A stretch of DNA of 64,000 nucleotides from Anammoximicrobium sp964645045 (lineage in GTDB: Bacteria; Planctomycetota; Planctomycetia; Pirellulales; Pirellulaceae), in the NCBI GenBank assembly GCA_964645045.1, contig CAZXYZ010000027.1, positions 40,931-104,930 of the forward strand. The letters are read 5' to 3'. The notes below the pieces were generated by a model. It worked only from the letters and a program-made list of their open reading frames with translations. It was not told the DNA's origin and made no database searches. Position numbers and translations under genes: made by a program. Position 1 is the first letter of the stretch. The number at the start of each line of letters is the position of its first letter. Below are positions 23,520-30,900 of this stretch, piece after piece.

Positions 23520-23548
23520 TTGACATGTTCGCAATTTGCGTACACAAT
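23520..23548 (+). promoter_or_regulatory. Promoter with palindromic operator, TA module 6
   Basis: TTGACA (23520-23525), 17 bases, CACAAT (23543-23548). The spacer holds TGTTCGCAATTTGCGTACA (23526-23544), a 19-base palindrome with one mismatch pair, placed where a HigA dimer would block RNA polymerase. Confidence 0.68.
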
Positions 23549-23585
23549 ACACCACGTCACCGAAACCGGAAGGAGAGCCCACGGC

Positions 23586-23780
23586 GTGAATGTCATCTCG
23601 CGGCGAGCGATTCTGGAGGCCGGGATGCGCCATCCTGACGCCGAGTCCGCACTGACTGCCTGGTACAAGGCTGCCAGGCAGGCCCGGTGGGAAAACCTGC
23701 ACGACGTGCAAGCCGTACTTACGTTCACGGATCAGGTCGAGTGCTGCTTGGTGTTCAACGTTTGCGGTAATGTCACATGA
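23586..23780 (+). CDS. HigB-like toxin, C-terminally truncated (TA module 6)
   Basis: The GTG at 23586 follows AAGGAG. The 64-residue product matches the start of HigB toxins: VNVISRRAILEAGMRHPDAE, LTAWYKAARQARWENLHDV and LVFNVCGN. HigB proteins are usually about 95-110 residues; the C-terminal strands (KYRL... to HAEYD) that complete the RNase site are missing, because the frame stops right after NVCGN. The stop still overlaps the antitoxin start (ATGA, 23777-23780), so the deletion was clean and the coupling was kept. The toxin is probably inactive. Confidence 0.72.
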   Translation: MNVISRRAILEAGMRHPDAESALTAWYKAARQARWENLHDVQAVLTFTDQVECCLVFNVCGNVT

Positions 23781-24265
23781 CTACCGTATTCAGGACCGCA
23801 TACGAGTCGTTGCTCCTGGACTACTTGCCGCGCCCGGTTCGCACGCAGCGCGAGTACGAGCAGGCTTGCCGTCAGATTGCCAAGTTGATGAGTGGGGGTT
23901 CGGAACTGCCCCAGGCCGAGAGTGAATTGCTCGAAATCCTCTCGCTCCTGGTGGCGCAATACGAATCCACGGAGCACGCGATTCGCGATGCCTCGCCAGC
24001 CGAGATGCTGGCCTTCCTCCTTGATGCGCGGGGCGTCAGCAACGCCGCGGTGGCTCGCGAAACGGGAATTCCCCGCTCGGTGATTACCGATATCCTGGCG
24101 GGTCGGCGCAGCGTCAGCACGGCAAACGTCGCCAAGCTCGCCAGGTACTTCCATGTGTCTCCAGCCGTGTTTATCGCCGAGCCGGCTCCGCAACCACCCG
24201 TCTCTGCTCGGCCGCGAACGCGTACCGGACGCACGTCAAGCCAAGCCGTGACAGGGAAACCGTAA
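23777..24265 (+). CDS. HigA-like antitoxin with HTH domain, TA module 6
   Basis: The 162-residue protein has an N-terminal helical region (YESLLLDYLPRPVRTQREYE) typical of long HigA antitoxins. An XRE-type helix-turn-helix spans about 77-133 (LLDARGVSNAAVARETGIPR, SVITDILAGRRSVSTANVAK) and a basic tail follows. It is translationally coupled to the truncated HigB. The palindrome at 23526-23544 is its likely operator. Confidence 0.85.
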   Translation: MTTVFRTAYESLLLDYLPRPVRTQREYEQACRQIAKLMSGGSELPQAESELLEILSLLVAQYESTEHAIRDASPAEMLAFLLDARGVSNAAVARETGIPRSVITDILAGRRSVSTANVAKLARYFHVSPAVFIAEPAPQPPVSARPRTRTGRTSSQAVTGKP

Positions 24266-24338
24266 ACCCGTGGGGAGCCCCGTTGCTGGGGCGGGGGAAT
24301 CGAGAACGATCGAGCGAGCCAGCAACATTCTTCTCATT

Positions 24339-24580
24339 TCCCCGCCCTCCAGCAGGAAACGGAGTGTCGCGCAGAGACGCAGAGACGCGGAGGGATTTCT
24401 CGGCGTCTCTGCGCCTCTGCGCGAGACCGTCTTTTCTTCCGTCCAGAGGGGCAAGCGAATGAGGGGCAGAGGAATGTTGGGCAACGGAATGGGGACAAGG
24501 GAATCAGGAACGGTGGAGGGCAGCCGGCAGCGGTTCTTTTCATTCCTTTGTCCTTCGCCGCGCACCTGGCCGTCGGCTCG
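24339..24580. repeat. Double-hairpin repeat R, copy 5
   Basis: It contains both hairpins with a shortened right tail (ends CGTCGGCTCGTCCG), lying between the HigA gene and the 3' end of TA module 7. No gene is seen in 24266-24651. Confidence 0.85.
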
Positions 24581-24651
24581 TCCGCAGAATTTAGGTCAGC
24601 ACCCACGCGAAAATGAAGAAGTAGAATGTCCTTTTCCGGCCGCGCGTTCGG

Positions 24652-24975
24652 CTACCCGTACAGTTCTTCCGGACTCGCCGTGTCCATGACGGCCCGGCGG
24701 ATATGCAGCACGCGAACTTCGTCTTCGGCGATCGTGAACAACGCCCGGAAAACGCGGCCACGTTTCCCGAACAAGAACTGCCTGATCTCTTCCTCGGCCG
24801 CGTCGTCTTCCGGGGCAGTCCCGCAGCGCTGCGGGTTGGTCGCCAGCGTGGCCAGGGCCGCTTCGAATCGATTCAGCCAACGGGCCGCTGTGACCGGCGC
24901 GCGCTGCGCCGCATGGAGGTAGTAGCTCCGCAGATTCGCCTTGGCGTTGGCAGTGATGACGACAAGATAGCTCAT
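24652..24975 (-). CDS. RelE/ParE-family toxin, TA module 7
   Basis: The 107-residue protein has the family layout: VVITANAKANLRSYYLHAAQ, AARWLNRFEAALATLATNP, FGKRGRVFRALFTIAEDEV and VLHIRRAVMDTA. It starts inside the antitoxin stop (24972-24975). It is complete and its partner is intact, so this is one of the modules most likely to be functional. Confidence 0.88.
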   Translation of the reverse strand: MSYLVVITANAKANLRSYYLHAAQRAPVTAARWLNRFEAALATLATNPQRCGTAPEDDAAEEEIRQFLFGKRGRVFRALFTIAEDEVRVLHIRRAVMDTASPEELYG

Positions 24976-25208
24976 GCGTCGTGGGACACATTCAGATCGC
25001 GGCGGAGATCCGCAAAGGCATCGCTCAGCGACTGAACTCGCCCGGCAGCGACGTCCGCTAAGCCCAAGCGAATGCCGTTGACGGCTTCTTCACGCTCTTG
25101 CCGGAGCAACCGCAGTGCGTGGGTAAGAACGGAGTCGCGGTTGGGAAAACGGCCGCTAGAGATTTCCTGTTGCACGAATTGCTCCAGATCGGCTGCCAAT
25201 GCGGTCAT
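24972..25208 (-). CDS. ParD-like antitoxin, TA module 7
   Basis: The 78-residue protein (LAADLEQFVQQEISSGRFPN, RDSVLTHALRLLRQEREEAV) has the ribbon-helix-helix/ParD pattern. It overlaps the toxin by four bases. AAGGAG precedes the ATG. It is the paralogue of the orphan antitoxin at 21131-21679, and the promoter regions match as well, so one module arose by duplication. Confidence 0.85.
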   Translation of the reverse strand: MTALAADLEQFVQQEISSGRFPNRDSVLTHALRLLRQEREEAVNGIRLGLADVAAGRVQSLSDAFADLRRDLNVSHDA

Positions 25209-25235
25209 GGGATTTCTCCTTGTTGTTGGGTTTCA

Positions 25236-25263
25236 GAATAACGCGCTGCCGCGTCCCCGGCAA
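25236..25263 (-). promoter_or_regulatory. Promoter of TA module 7
   Basis: On the minus strand: TTGCCG, 16 bases, TTATTC. The intervening ACGCGGCAGCGCG is conserved in front of the module 4 antitoxin, which suggests a shared operator. Confidence 0.5.
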
Positions 25264-25390
25264 GACGTGACTGCAGCCCGGAATCGGCGAGTGGGCGACA
25301 CTCGACGCTGTGGCGCATTTCGTGGGCCGTCGCGGGCGTTCCTGGACTTTTCCGGCCTGCCCCGTCTGGTTGCCCGTTTAGTTGCCTCCA

Positions 25391-25730
25391 CAGGACTCAA
25401 ACGCCAACAGCCGAACGTCCCGGTGATCTTGGACTCGTTCCCCGCCCTCCGGCAGGAAACGGAATGTCGCGCAGAGACGCAGAGACGCGGAGGGATTTCT
25501 CGGCGGCTCTGCGGCTCTGCGCGAGACCGTCTTTTCTTCCGCCCAGAGGGGCAAGCGAATGTGGGGCAGAGGAATGTTGGGCAAGGGAATGGGGGACAAA
25601 GGAATCTGGATCGGTGGAGGGCAGCCGGCACCGGTTTTCTTCATTCCCTTGCCCTACATTCCTTTGCACCTCCTCCTCGCACCTGGCCGTCGGCTGTCGA
25701 AATTAGGCCTGTCCCGTTTAGCTGCCCCCG
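25391..25730. repeat. Double-hairpin repeat R, copy 6
   Basis: A full copy with left flank (AACGCCAACAGCCGAACGTC), both hairpins and tail. Right of it, two short repeat S cores (25782-25798 and about 25820-25840) fill the space to the PIN gene. No gene is seen in 25264-25922. Confidence 0.88.
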
Positions 25731-25922
25731 AGCCGAGCCACGCCCGTCAATAGTTGACCCCACTCGCCCTTTCCCCAAAGCAAAAAGACTTCCGACCCAC
25801 TGGCCCCTGCCGTCAAAAGAAAAGACTCCCGACCCCTTTTCGGGTGCTTTTCGGGTGCTTCGATCGGAATGGCGAGAACGAGGTATCGGAAAAAATAAGA
25901 AGTCTTTTCGCGTTCACCAGCG

Positions 25923-26327
25923 TCAGACGGCTGCAAAGAGGACGAGGTTCAAGTCCGGACAGCGCCGAAAGCCCTGATCGGCCGTCCAGAATTCCGCCGC
26001 GCCGCTGAGCATCGCGGTGGCAGCGTGGATCGCATCCGGCGCCTTCAATCCGTAAGCGGCGCGGATTTCGGTGGCTTGCTCGATGACCTCCCGGCTGACT
26101 TCGTTCAGGATGATCTCGCGACTGGCAAAAAAAGCCTCGTACAGACGGAGCAGATCCCCCTGCTTTTCCCGCAGCGGTTTGGTCCGGCATTCCAACCTGC
26201 TCAACCGAGAGGTAATCCCGAACGGCTCGCTACCCCGGAACGCTGCCAGTCGAGCCTCGATGGGCAACCGCACGTCGGCCGCGCCTTCCACCAATCGCAA
26301 GATGACTCCCGAGTCCAGATAGATCAT
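25923..26327 (-). CDS. PIN-domain ribonuclease toxin (VapC-like), TA module 8
   Basis: The start is the ATG at 26327 (minus), overlapping the antitoxin stop as ATGA; a start 12 bases earlier would lie inside the antitoxin. The product has ~134 residues with PIN acidic residues: IYLDSGVILRLVEG (Asp near 4), SRLECRTKPL (Glu near 46), KAPDAIHAATAML (Asp near 97) and WTADQGF (Asp near 115). All four are present, so the RNase site looks complete. Confidence 0.87.
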   Translation of the reverse strand: MIYLDSGVILRLVEGAADVRLPIEARLAAFRGSEPFGITSRLSRLECRTKPLREKQGDLLRLYEAFFASREIILNEVSREVIEQATEIRAAYGLKAPDAIHAATAMLSGAAEFWTADQGFRRCPDLNLVLFAAV

Positions 26328-26563
26328 GCATCTCCCCATGCGCGTTCGTCGCGGACTTGGGCGTCAATGTCGGCGCCGGAACGTAATTGCCCGGCTTGGC
26401 CGAAGAGTTCAAAGATCGACGCAGCACGGACCTTCCCGGGCGGCCCGGTTTCGGCGCAGGCGAAGACAATCAATTCCGCAGTCGCATCCACATCGGGAAC
26501 GGGTTCTGCAGCGATGAACGCACCACCACAGACTCTTCCGCGAATTACCAAGGCCGCATCCAT
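26324..26563 (-). CDS. Antitoxin of the PIN module, TA module 8
   Basis: The 79-residue protein (IFELFGQAGQLRSGADIDAQ, then VRDERAWGDA) ends with the toxin-binding-like tail seen in VapB-type antitoxins. The N-terminal half, with several beta-like stretches, matches no DNA-binding family I recognise. It is assigned by its four-base overlap with the PIN toxin. Confidence 0.7.
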   Translation of the reverse strand: MDAALVIRGRVCGGAFIAAEPVPDVDATAELIVFACAETGPPGKVRAASIFELFGQAGQLRSGADIDAQVRDERAWGDA

Positions 26564-26672
26564 CGATCGTCCTCCCCCTGCACTTCGACACGACGGGCAT
26601 TATAGGAGCAACGTGTTCACGCTTCAAGCAACCAGGCCGCACGGTTTGCGAGCAATCCGTGCCACACGAGCA

Positions 26673-26718
26673 GGGCCACGCCCGTAAATTCTTGGGTAAT
26701 GGAAAAGACTCCCGACCC
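26673..26718. repeat. Short repeat S, copy 2
   Basis: Near-identical to 20199-20247 (CAGGGCCACGCCCGTAAATT, then AAAAGACTCCCGACCC). It is followed at 26778-26799 by a lone repeat R tail (CCTGTCCCGTCTAGCTGCC). Confidence 0.82.
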
Positions 26719-26802
26719 TTTTTCCGGTTCCTTTTTCCGGTTCAGACCGTCGCATCTTTTCCTGCCCCCTTTTCCGGCCTGTCCCGTCTAGCTGCCTCCC
26801 CG

Positions 26803-26831
26803 TTGACATCGCCGCCGCCCTGTTGTACTAT
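26803..26831 (+). promoter_or_regulatory. Strong sigma70-type promoter of TA module 9
   Basis: A perfect TTGACA (26803-26808), 17-base spacer and TACTAT (26826-26831), starting only three bases after the repeat R tail and 22 bases before the start codon. Confidence 0.75.
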
Positions 26832-26852
26832 TAGTCAACCGCGGAGGAACGC

Positions 26853-27131
26853 ATGGCCGGAATCCAGAGCATCTGGTGGGACTTGGACGAGGAGCCCGAC
26901 GGAAATGTGCAGCACATCGCTGAACACGGCGTGACCAAGGAGGAGGTCGAGGAAGTCCTGGACAATCGGTTCAATCCAACGGACCAGAGTCACTCCAGCG
27001 GCCGGCCAGCCACCTTCGGCTGGACTTCTACGGGAAAGCACATCATCGTCATCTGGGAGGAAGTTCAGGACAACCCGTTGACCGCGTACCCCGTGACGGC
27101 CTACGAAGTGCCACCACCAGCTAACAAGTAG
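26853..27131 (+). CDS. BrnT-like small toxin candidate, TA module 9
   Basis: The 92-residue protein has a BrnT-like pattern: IWWDLDEEPDGNVQHIAEHG, VTKEEVEEVLDNRF, then a strand-rich part with TGKHIIVIWEE. In the BrnT family the segment before HGV/VTxEEVEEVL is the usual start of a RelE-like RNase fold. GGAGG lies upstream of the ATG. The HTH gene follows after 9 bases in toxin-first order, as in BrnT/BrnA and HigB/HigA. Confidence 0.68.
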   Translation: MAGIQSIWWDLDEEPDGNVQHIAEHGVTKEEVEEVLDNRFNPTDQSHSSGRPATFGWTSTGKHIIVIWEEVQDNPLTAYPVTAYEVPPPANK

Positions 27132-27140
27132 GAATTCGAC

Positions 27141-27548
27141 ATGGCCATCAAACGTGTACAGAAAGAAATCGGCTGGACCCCGGCAGATCGAACTCGGCAT
27201 CGGGCAATCCGGGAGACTTTCCAGAACGAGCCTACCCTCGAGGAGTTGACCGCGCGTGGTGAGTTGAGCGGGCACCCCGTAAGCTTGGACGCGTATTTGA
27301 ACCTGCGGCTGCTGGTCAGCAGTCTTCGCAGGCTTCGCGAGGAGGTTCAATTGAGCCTCTCGGATGTTGCCGGCAGGTCAGGGATGGACAAGGCCATGCT
27401 GAGCCGTTTGGAAAATGGCCGCGTGGCCAATCCGGGGATTGAGACGATCTCCCGCTACCTCGACGCGTTGGACAAAGTGATCGAATGGCGCGTGGCGGAC
27501 GCTTCCCCCAAGACACGAAGCATGCGTCCTCGCGTCGGATCGACCTAG
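27141..27548 (+). CDS. XRE-family HTH antitoxin, TA module 9
   Basis: The 135-residue protein has an XRE-type helix-turn-helix at about 60-115 (LREEVQLSLSDVAGRSGMDK, AMLSRLENGRVANPGIETIS). The N-terminal half (RAIRETFQNEPTLEELTARG) resembles the toxin-binding part of HTH antitoxins. It probably neutralises the upstream small protein and represses the strong promoter at 26803. Confidence 0.83.
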   Translation: MAIKRVQKEIGWTPADRTRHRAIRETFQNEPTLEELTARGELSGHPVSLDAYLNLRLLVSSLRRLREEVQLSLSDVAGRSGMDKAMLSRLENGRVANPGIETISRYLDALDKVIEWRVADASPKTRSMRPRVGST

Positions 27549-27580
27549 TTCGAGGCCGCTTCCACCACCGGCAGGTCTCT

Positions 27581-27949
27581 GGGAACCCTCCGAGTTCGGC
27601 ACGCAGTCCCGCAGGACTCGAACGCCAACAGCCGAACGTCCTGGTAATCTTGTACTCGTTCCCCGCCCTCCAGCAGGAAACGGAATGTCGCGCAGAGACG
27701 CAGGGACGCGGAGGGATTTCTCGGCGGCTCTGCGCCTCTGCGCGAGACCGTTTTTTCTTCCGTCCAGAGGGGCAAGCGAATGTGGGGCAGAGGAATGTTG
27801 GGCAACGGAATGCGGGACAAAGGAATCAGGAACGGTGGAGGGCAGCCGGCACCGGTTCTTTTCATTCCCTTGCCCTACATTCCCTTGCCCATCCTCCGCG
27901 CACCTGGCCATCGGCAGTCGAAATTAGACCTGTCCCGTTTAGCTGCCCC
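27581..27949. repeat. Double-hairpin repeat R, copy 7
   Basis: A full copy with the same long left flank as copy 4. It lies between the module 9 antitoxin and the stop codon of the giant RHS gene, which begins about 19 bases after the tail (CCACGCCCATCAA, itself a piece of repeat S). Confidence 0.88.
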
Positions 27950-27967
27950 TCGCCAGGACCACGCCCA

Positions 27968-30900
27968 TCAACTGTACTTCTTCGCATATTCTTCGGATAG
28001 CCAGAAGAGCGTGCGATCCTCTGTGGCGGCGCGTGCAAGATCGCCACAATCACCCGTACGTCTCGCCAAGTCAAAGGCCCCGATATGGTTGTTCACTAGA
28101 TCCATAGCCTTTTCGACGCCACCACCAACCTCGCGGAACCACCCCATGTACTCAGCGACTTGGGGACTGAGCCACCTCCCGAGCCAACAAGTCGCCAAGG
28201 CGTGTCGGAATGCATCCCCGGGACCCAGGTCATACATTGGCATCTTTTCATACGTATGTGTGGTCGGGTTTGTCCAGAACTGCGTCGCGGTTACTTGCAG
28301 AGCAAAGTAATGTGCCAAAGCACCCGCTACACCTAGTACACCATGGAACGCCCAGAGTATATTATTCGTAAAAATGGCGACTGAGACCAACGAGAAGTTT
28401 CCAGATGGATCGATCGCATTCGTGGGAACGTTGCCAACGTAACGGTAGAGGTTGTTGTCACCAGAACGATAGCCGATCCCATCTGCTGCCATGAATCGCG
28501 CTACGCGAGCATCATAGAACCTTGCACGGTAGTAGTAGGCATTCGTTGCCGCATCGTACTCCCTTCCAGTAAACAAGAATCGGTCGCTGATGCTGACCTC
28601 TGTTTGGCGAACAATGGCGCCGAAGCTGGTGTAGTCGACTCGATTCAGGATTGTCCCTCCATTGCCGACGTTGCTCCGCACCGTTCCGAGTTTGTCCGTG
28701 AGATACCACGCCGTGCGTTCACCAAGGCGAAAGCGAGCCACGTTGGAATCGCTCCCGTTCCCAAACAGATATCCTGCCTTCACTGCCCCATCGGGGCCGA
28801 AATCCGCCCAAGCGTTGTCGCTGTTGTAGATGATGTTGGTCACCTCGGTCGGCTCCGGCCCGACACCGTCGCTGTCGACGATGATCGCCGTCCGGCGATT
28901 CATAACGTCATACCGGTACTGCTCTTCGTGCAGAATCACGCCGCCGGATGCCGGATCGCTGCTCCAGATGGTCGCTCGGCACATCAGGTTCCGATGGTCG
29001 TACTCGAAGGTCGTCACCTTGCCGGTGGCGATTTCGGTCTTGCGGACCATGTTGCCTTCACCGTCGTAGGCGTAGTTGTACGTGCCGTCGGTCTCGAGTT
29101 GGTTCGCGGGGCCGGTGCGGTAGCCGGTGCCGTGGAGGTACGAACTCGTCCGGTTGCCGTTGGCGTCGTAGCGGTAGTACTCGTCGACTTGCTCGGGGAT
29201 CACGTCGGCGCCGCTGTAGTCGGCCCCTAACAACTGGCCGGTGCGGTCGTAGGTGTAGTCGGCGTGCCAATCGTTGTTCGGAGACGACTCGCCGCTGCGG
29301 TCTTCGTGGTCCAGTAGGCCGGCGAAATCGTACTCGTAGTCGTAGCGGGCGATCACGTCGTCGACGGCTCGCTGGTGCGAGATCATCTGGCTGCGGCCCG
29401 CCGTATCGTACGTGCGGTCGGTGTAGGCCACGCGAGTTGTGCCGGCCAAGTCGCTGTAGCGGTCGATCCGAGCCTCACGGCCTGCTGCGGTGTACAGGAA
29501 ATCGACGCGCGCGGCATCGACGCTGTCGCCTTCCCACCAGCGACTGGCCAGGCGGTTGCGGTCGTCGTAGGTGCTGACGACCGACACGCCCAGGTTGTCG
29601 GATGTGCGGAGGACGTTACCTATCGCGTCGTACTGGTAGCTGAGCACCACGTGCGGCATGTCGGGGGTGTCGGCGTTGTCGACGGACGTGACGCGGTTCA
29701 ACGTGTCGTAGGTGTACGTGTACTTGCTGTCGGGATCGGTGATCGACTGCAGATTCCCACGGGCATCGTACGTCGATGCGATCGTGCGGACCAGGCTCCC
29801 GTCCGGATCGTACCAACGTTCTTCGGTCAGGCGGCTCAGGGCGTCGTACGTGAATTCGCGGCGGCGGCCGTTGCGGTTGATGATCTTCGTCTGGTTGCCT
29901 TCGCCGTCGTAGACGTACACGCGGACGTGCGGTGCGCCTTGATTCAAGGCGGCCGACGCACCGCTGGGGTCGTCGTACAGCGGATCGGCATCCGGATCCG
30001 GGACGATCGGGGCGATCTGTTCCAGCAATTCGGCATTGGACAGGCTGGCCAAGTCCGGTCGGCTGGCCACCAATTCGACCCAGTAGAACGGATCGCGTTC
30101 CTCAACCATCCGGTTGACGGCGTCGTAGACCCAGGTGGTGATGTTGCCGACCGGGTCCTGCAGCAAGACACGATTGCCGTTGGCGTCGTAGCGGAATCCG
30201 ACCACGCCACCCTCGGCGTCGGTCTGGCGGATCATCCGTCCGGCCGCGTCGTACGTGTAGTCTGTGATGCGGCTCTGGCGCTGCGCGACGAGCGTGGCCG
30301 GGGATTCGAGAAGCCGGCCGTTGGCGTCCAGCGATTGGGGATGTACGACGATTTCCCAGTCCAGCAGATTGCCGCTGTAGATGTAACGCTTTTCCATCCG
30401 ATCGGCGCCCGAGCCGAAGACTTCGCGGATCGTCCGGCCCTGGAGGTCGTACTCGGTGCTCGTGGTCTCGACCAACGTGCCGTTCGCCTCGAAGATGTCT
30501 CGCCGAGTGACCTGGCCGTAGCGGTTGTACTGCATCGCTTCGTACGTTCCGTCCTGATATGTGATCAGACCTGGCGATCCGCACGGGCAGCCGGCCGCGT
30601 AGTCGTAGACGGTGGCGTTGCCGTTGAAGTCGGTGAAGCTGGTCTGGCGGCCTTGAGCGTCGTAGGTTGCCGTGGCGGTGACGCCCAGGGCGTTGACGAT
30701 TTTCGTCAGATGGTCCGCGGTGCCGTATTGAAAGACCGTCGGCGGCTGGCCGGTTTGTCCAAGGCCGATCACGTTGCCGCGGCTGTCGTAGGCGTAATTG
30801 GTCGTGACCTGCTGCGGCGTGCCAAATGCCCGTGTGACCTGCGTCATGTTTCCGGCCGCGTCATAAACCCGCTTCTCTACCACGCCGTTGCGGTCCGTGA

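Noticed and set aside
20199..26718. CRISPR array from regularly recurring repeats
   Set aside because: Repeats are hundreds of bases to kilobases apart with genes between; no short repeat-spacer pattern and no cas gene.
19151..27949. Integron cassette array
   Set aside because: TA cassettes separated by palindromes recall superintegrons, and repeat R contains GTTGGGC, which fits one attC core half. However, cassettes lie in both orientations, carry their own promoters, repeats are far longer than attC sites, and no integrase gene is in the window.
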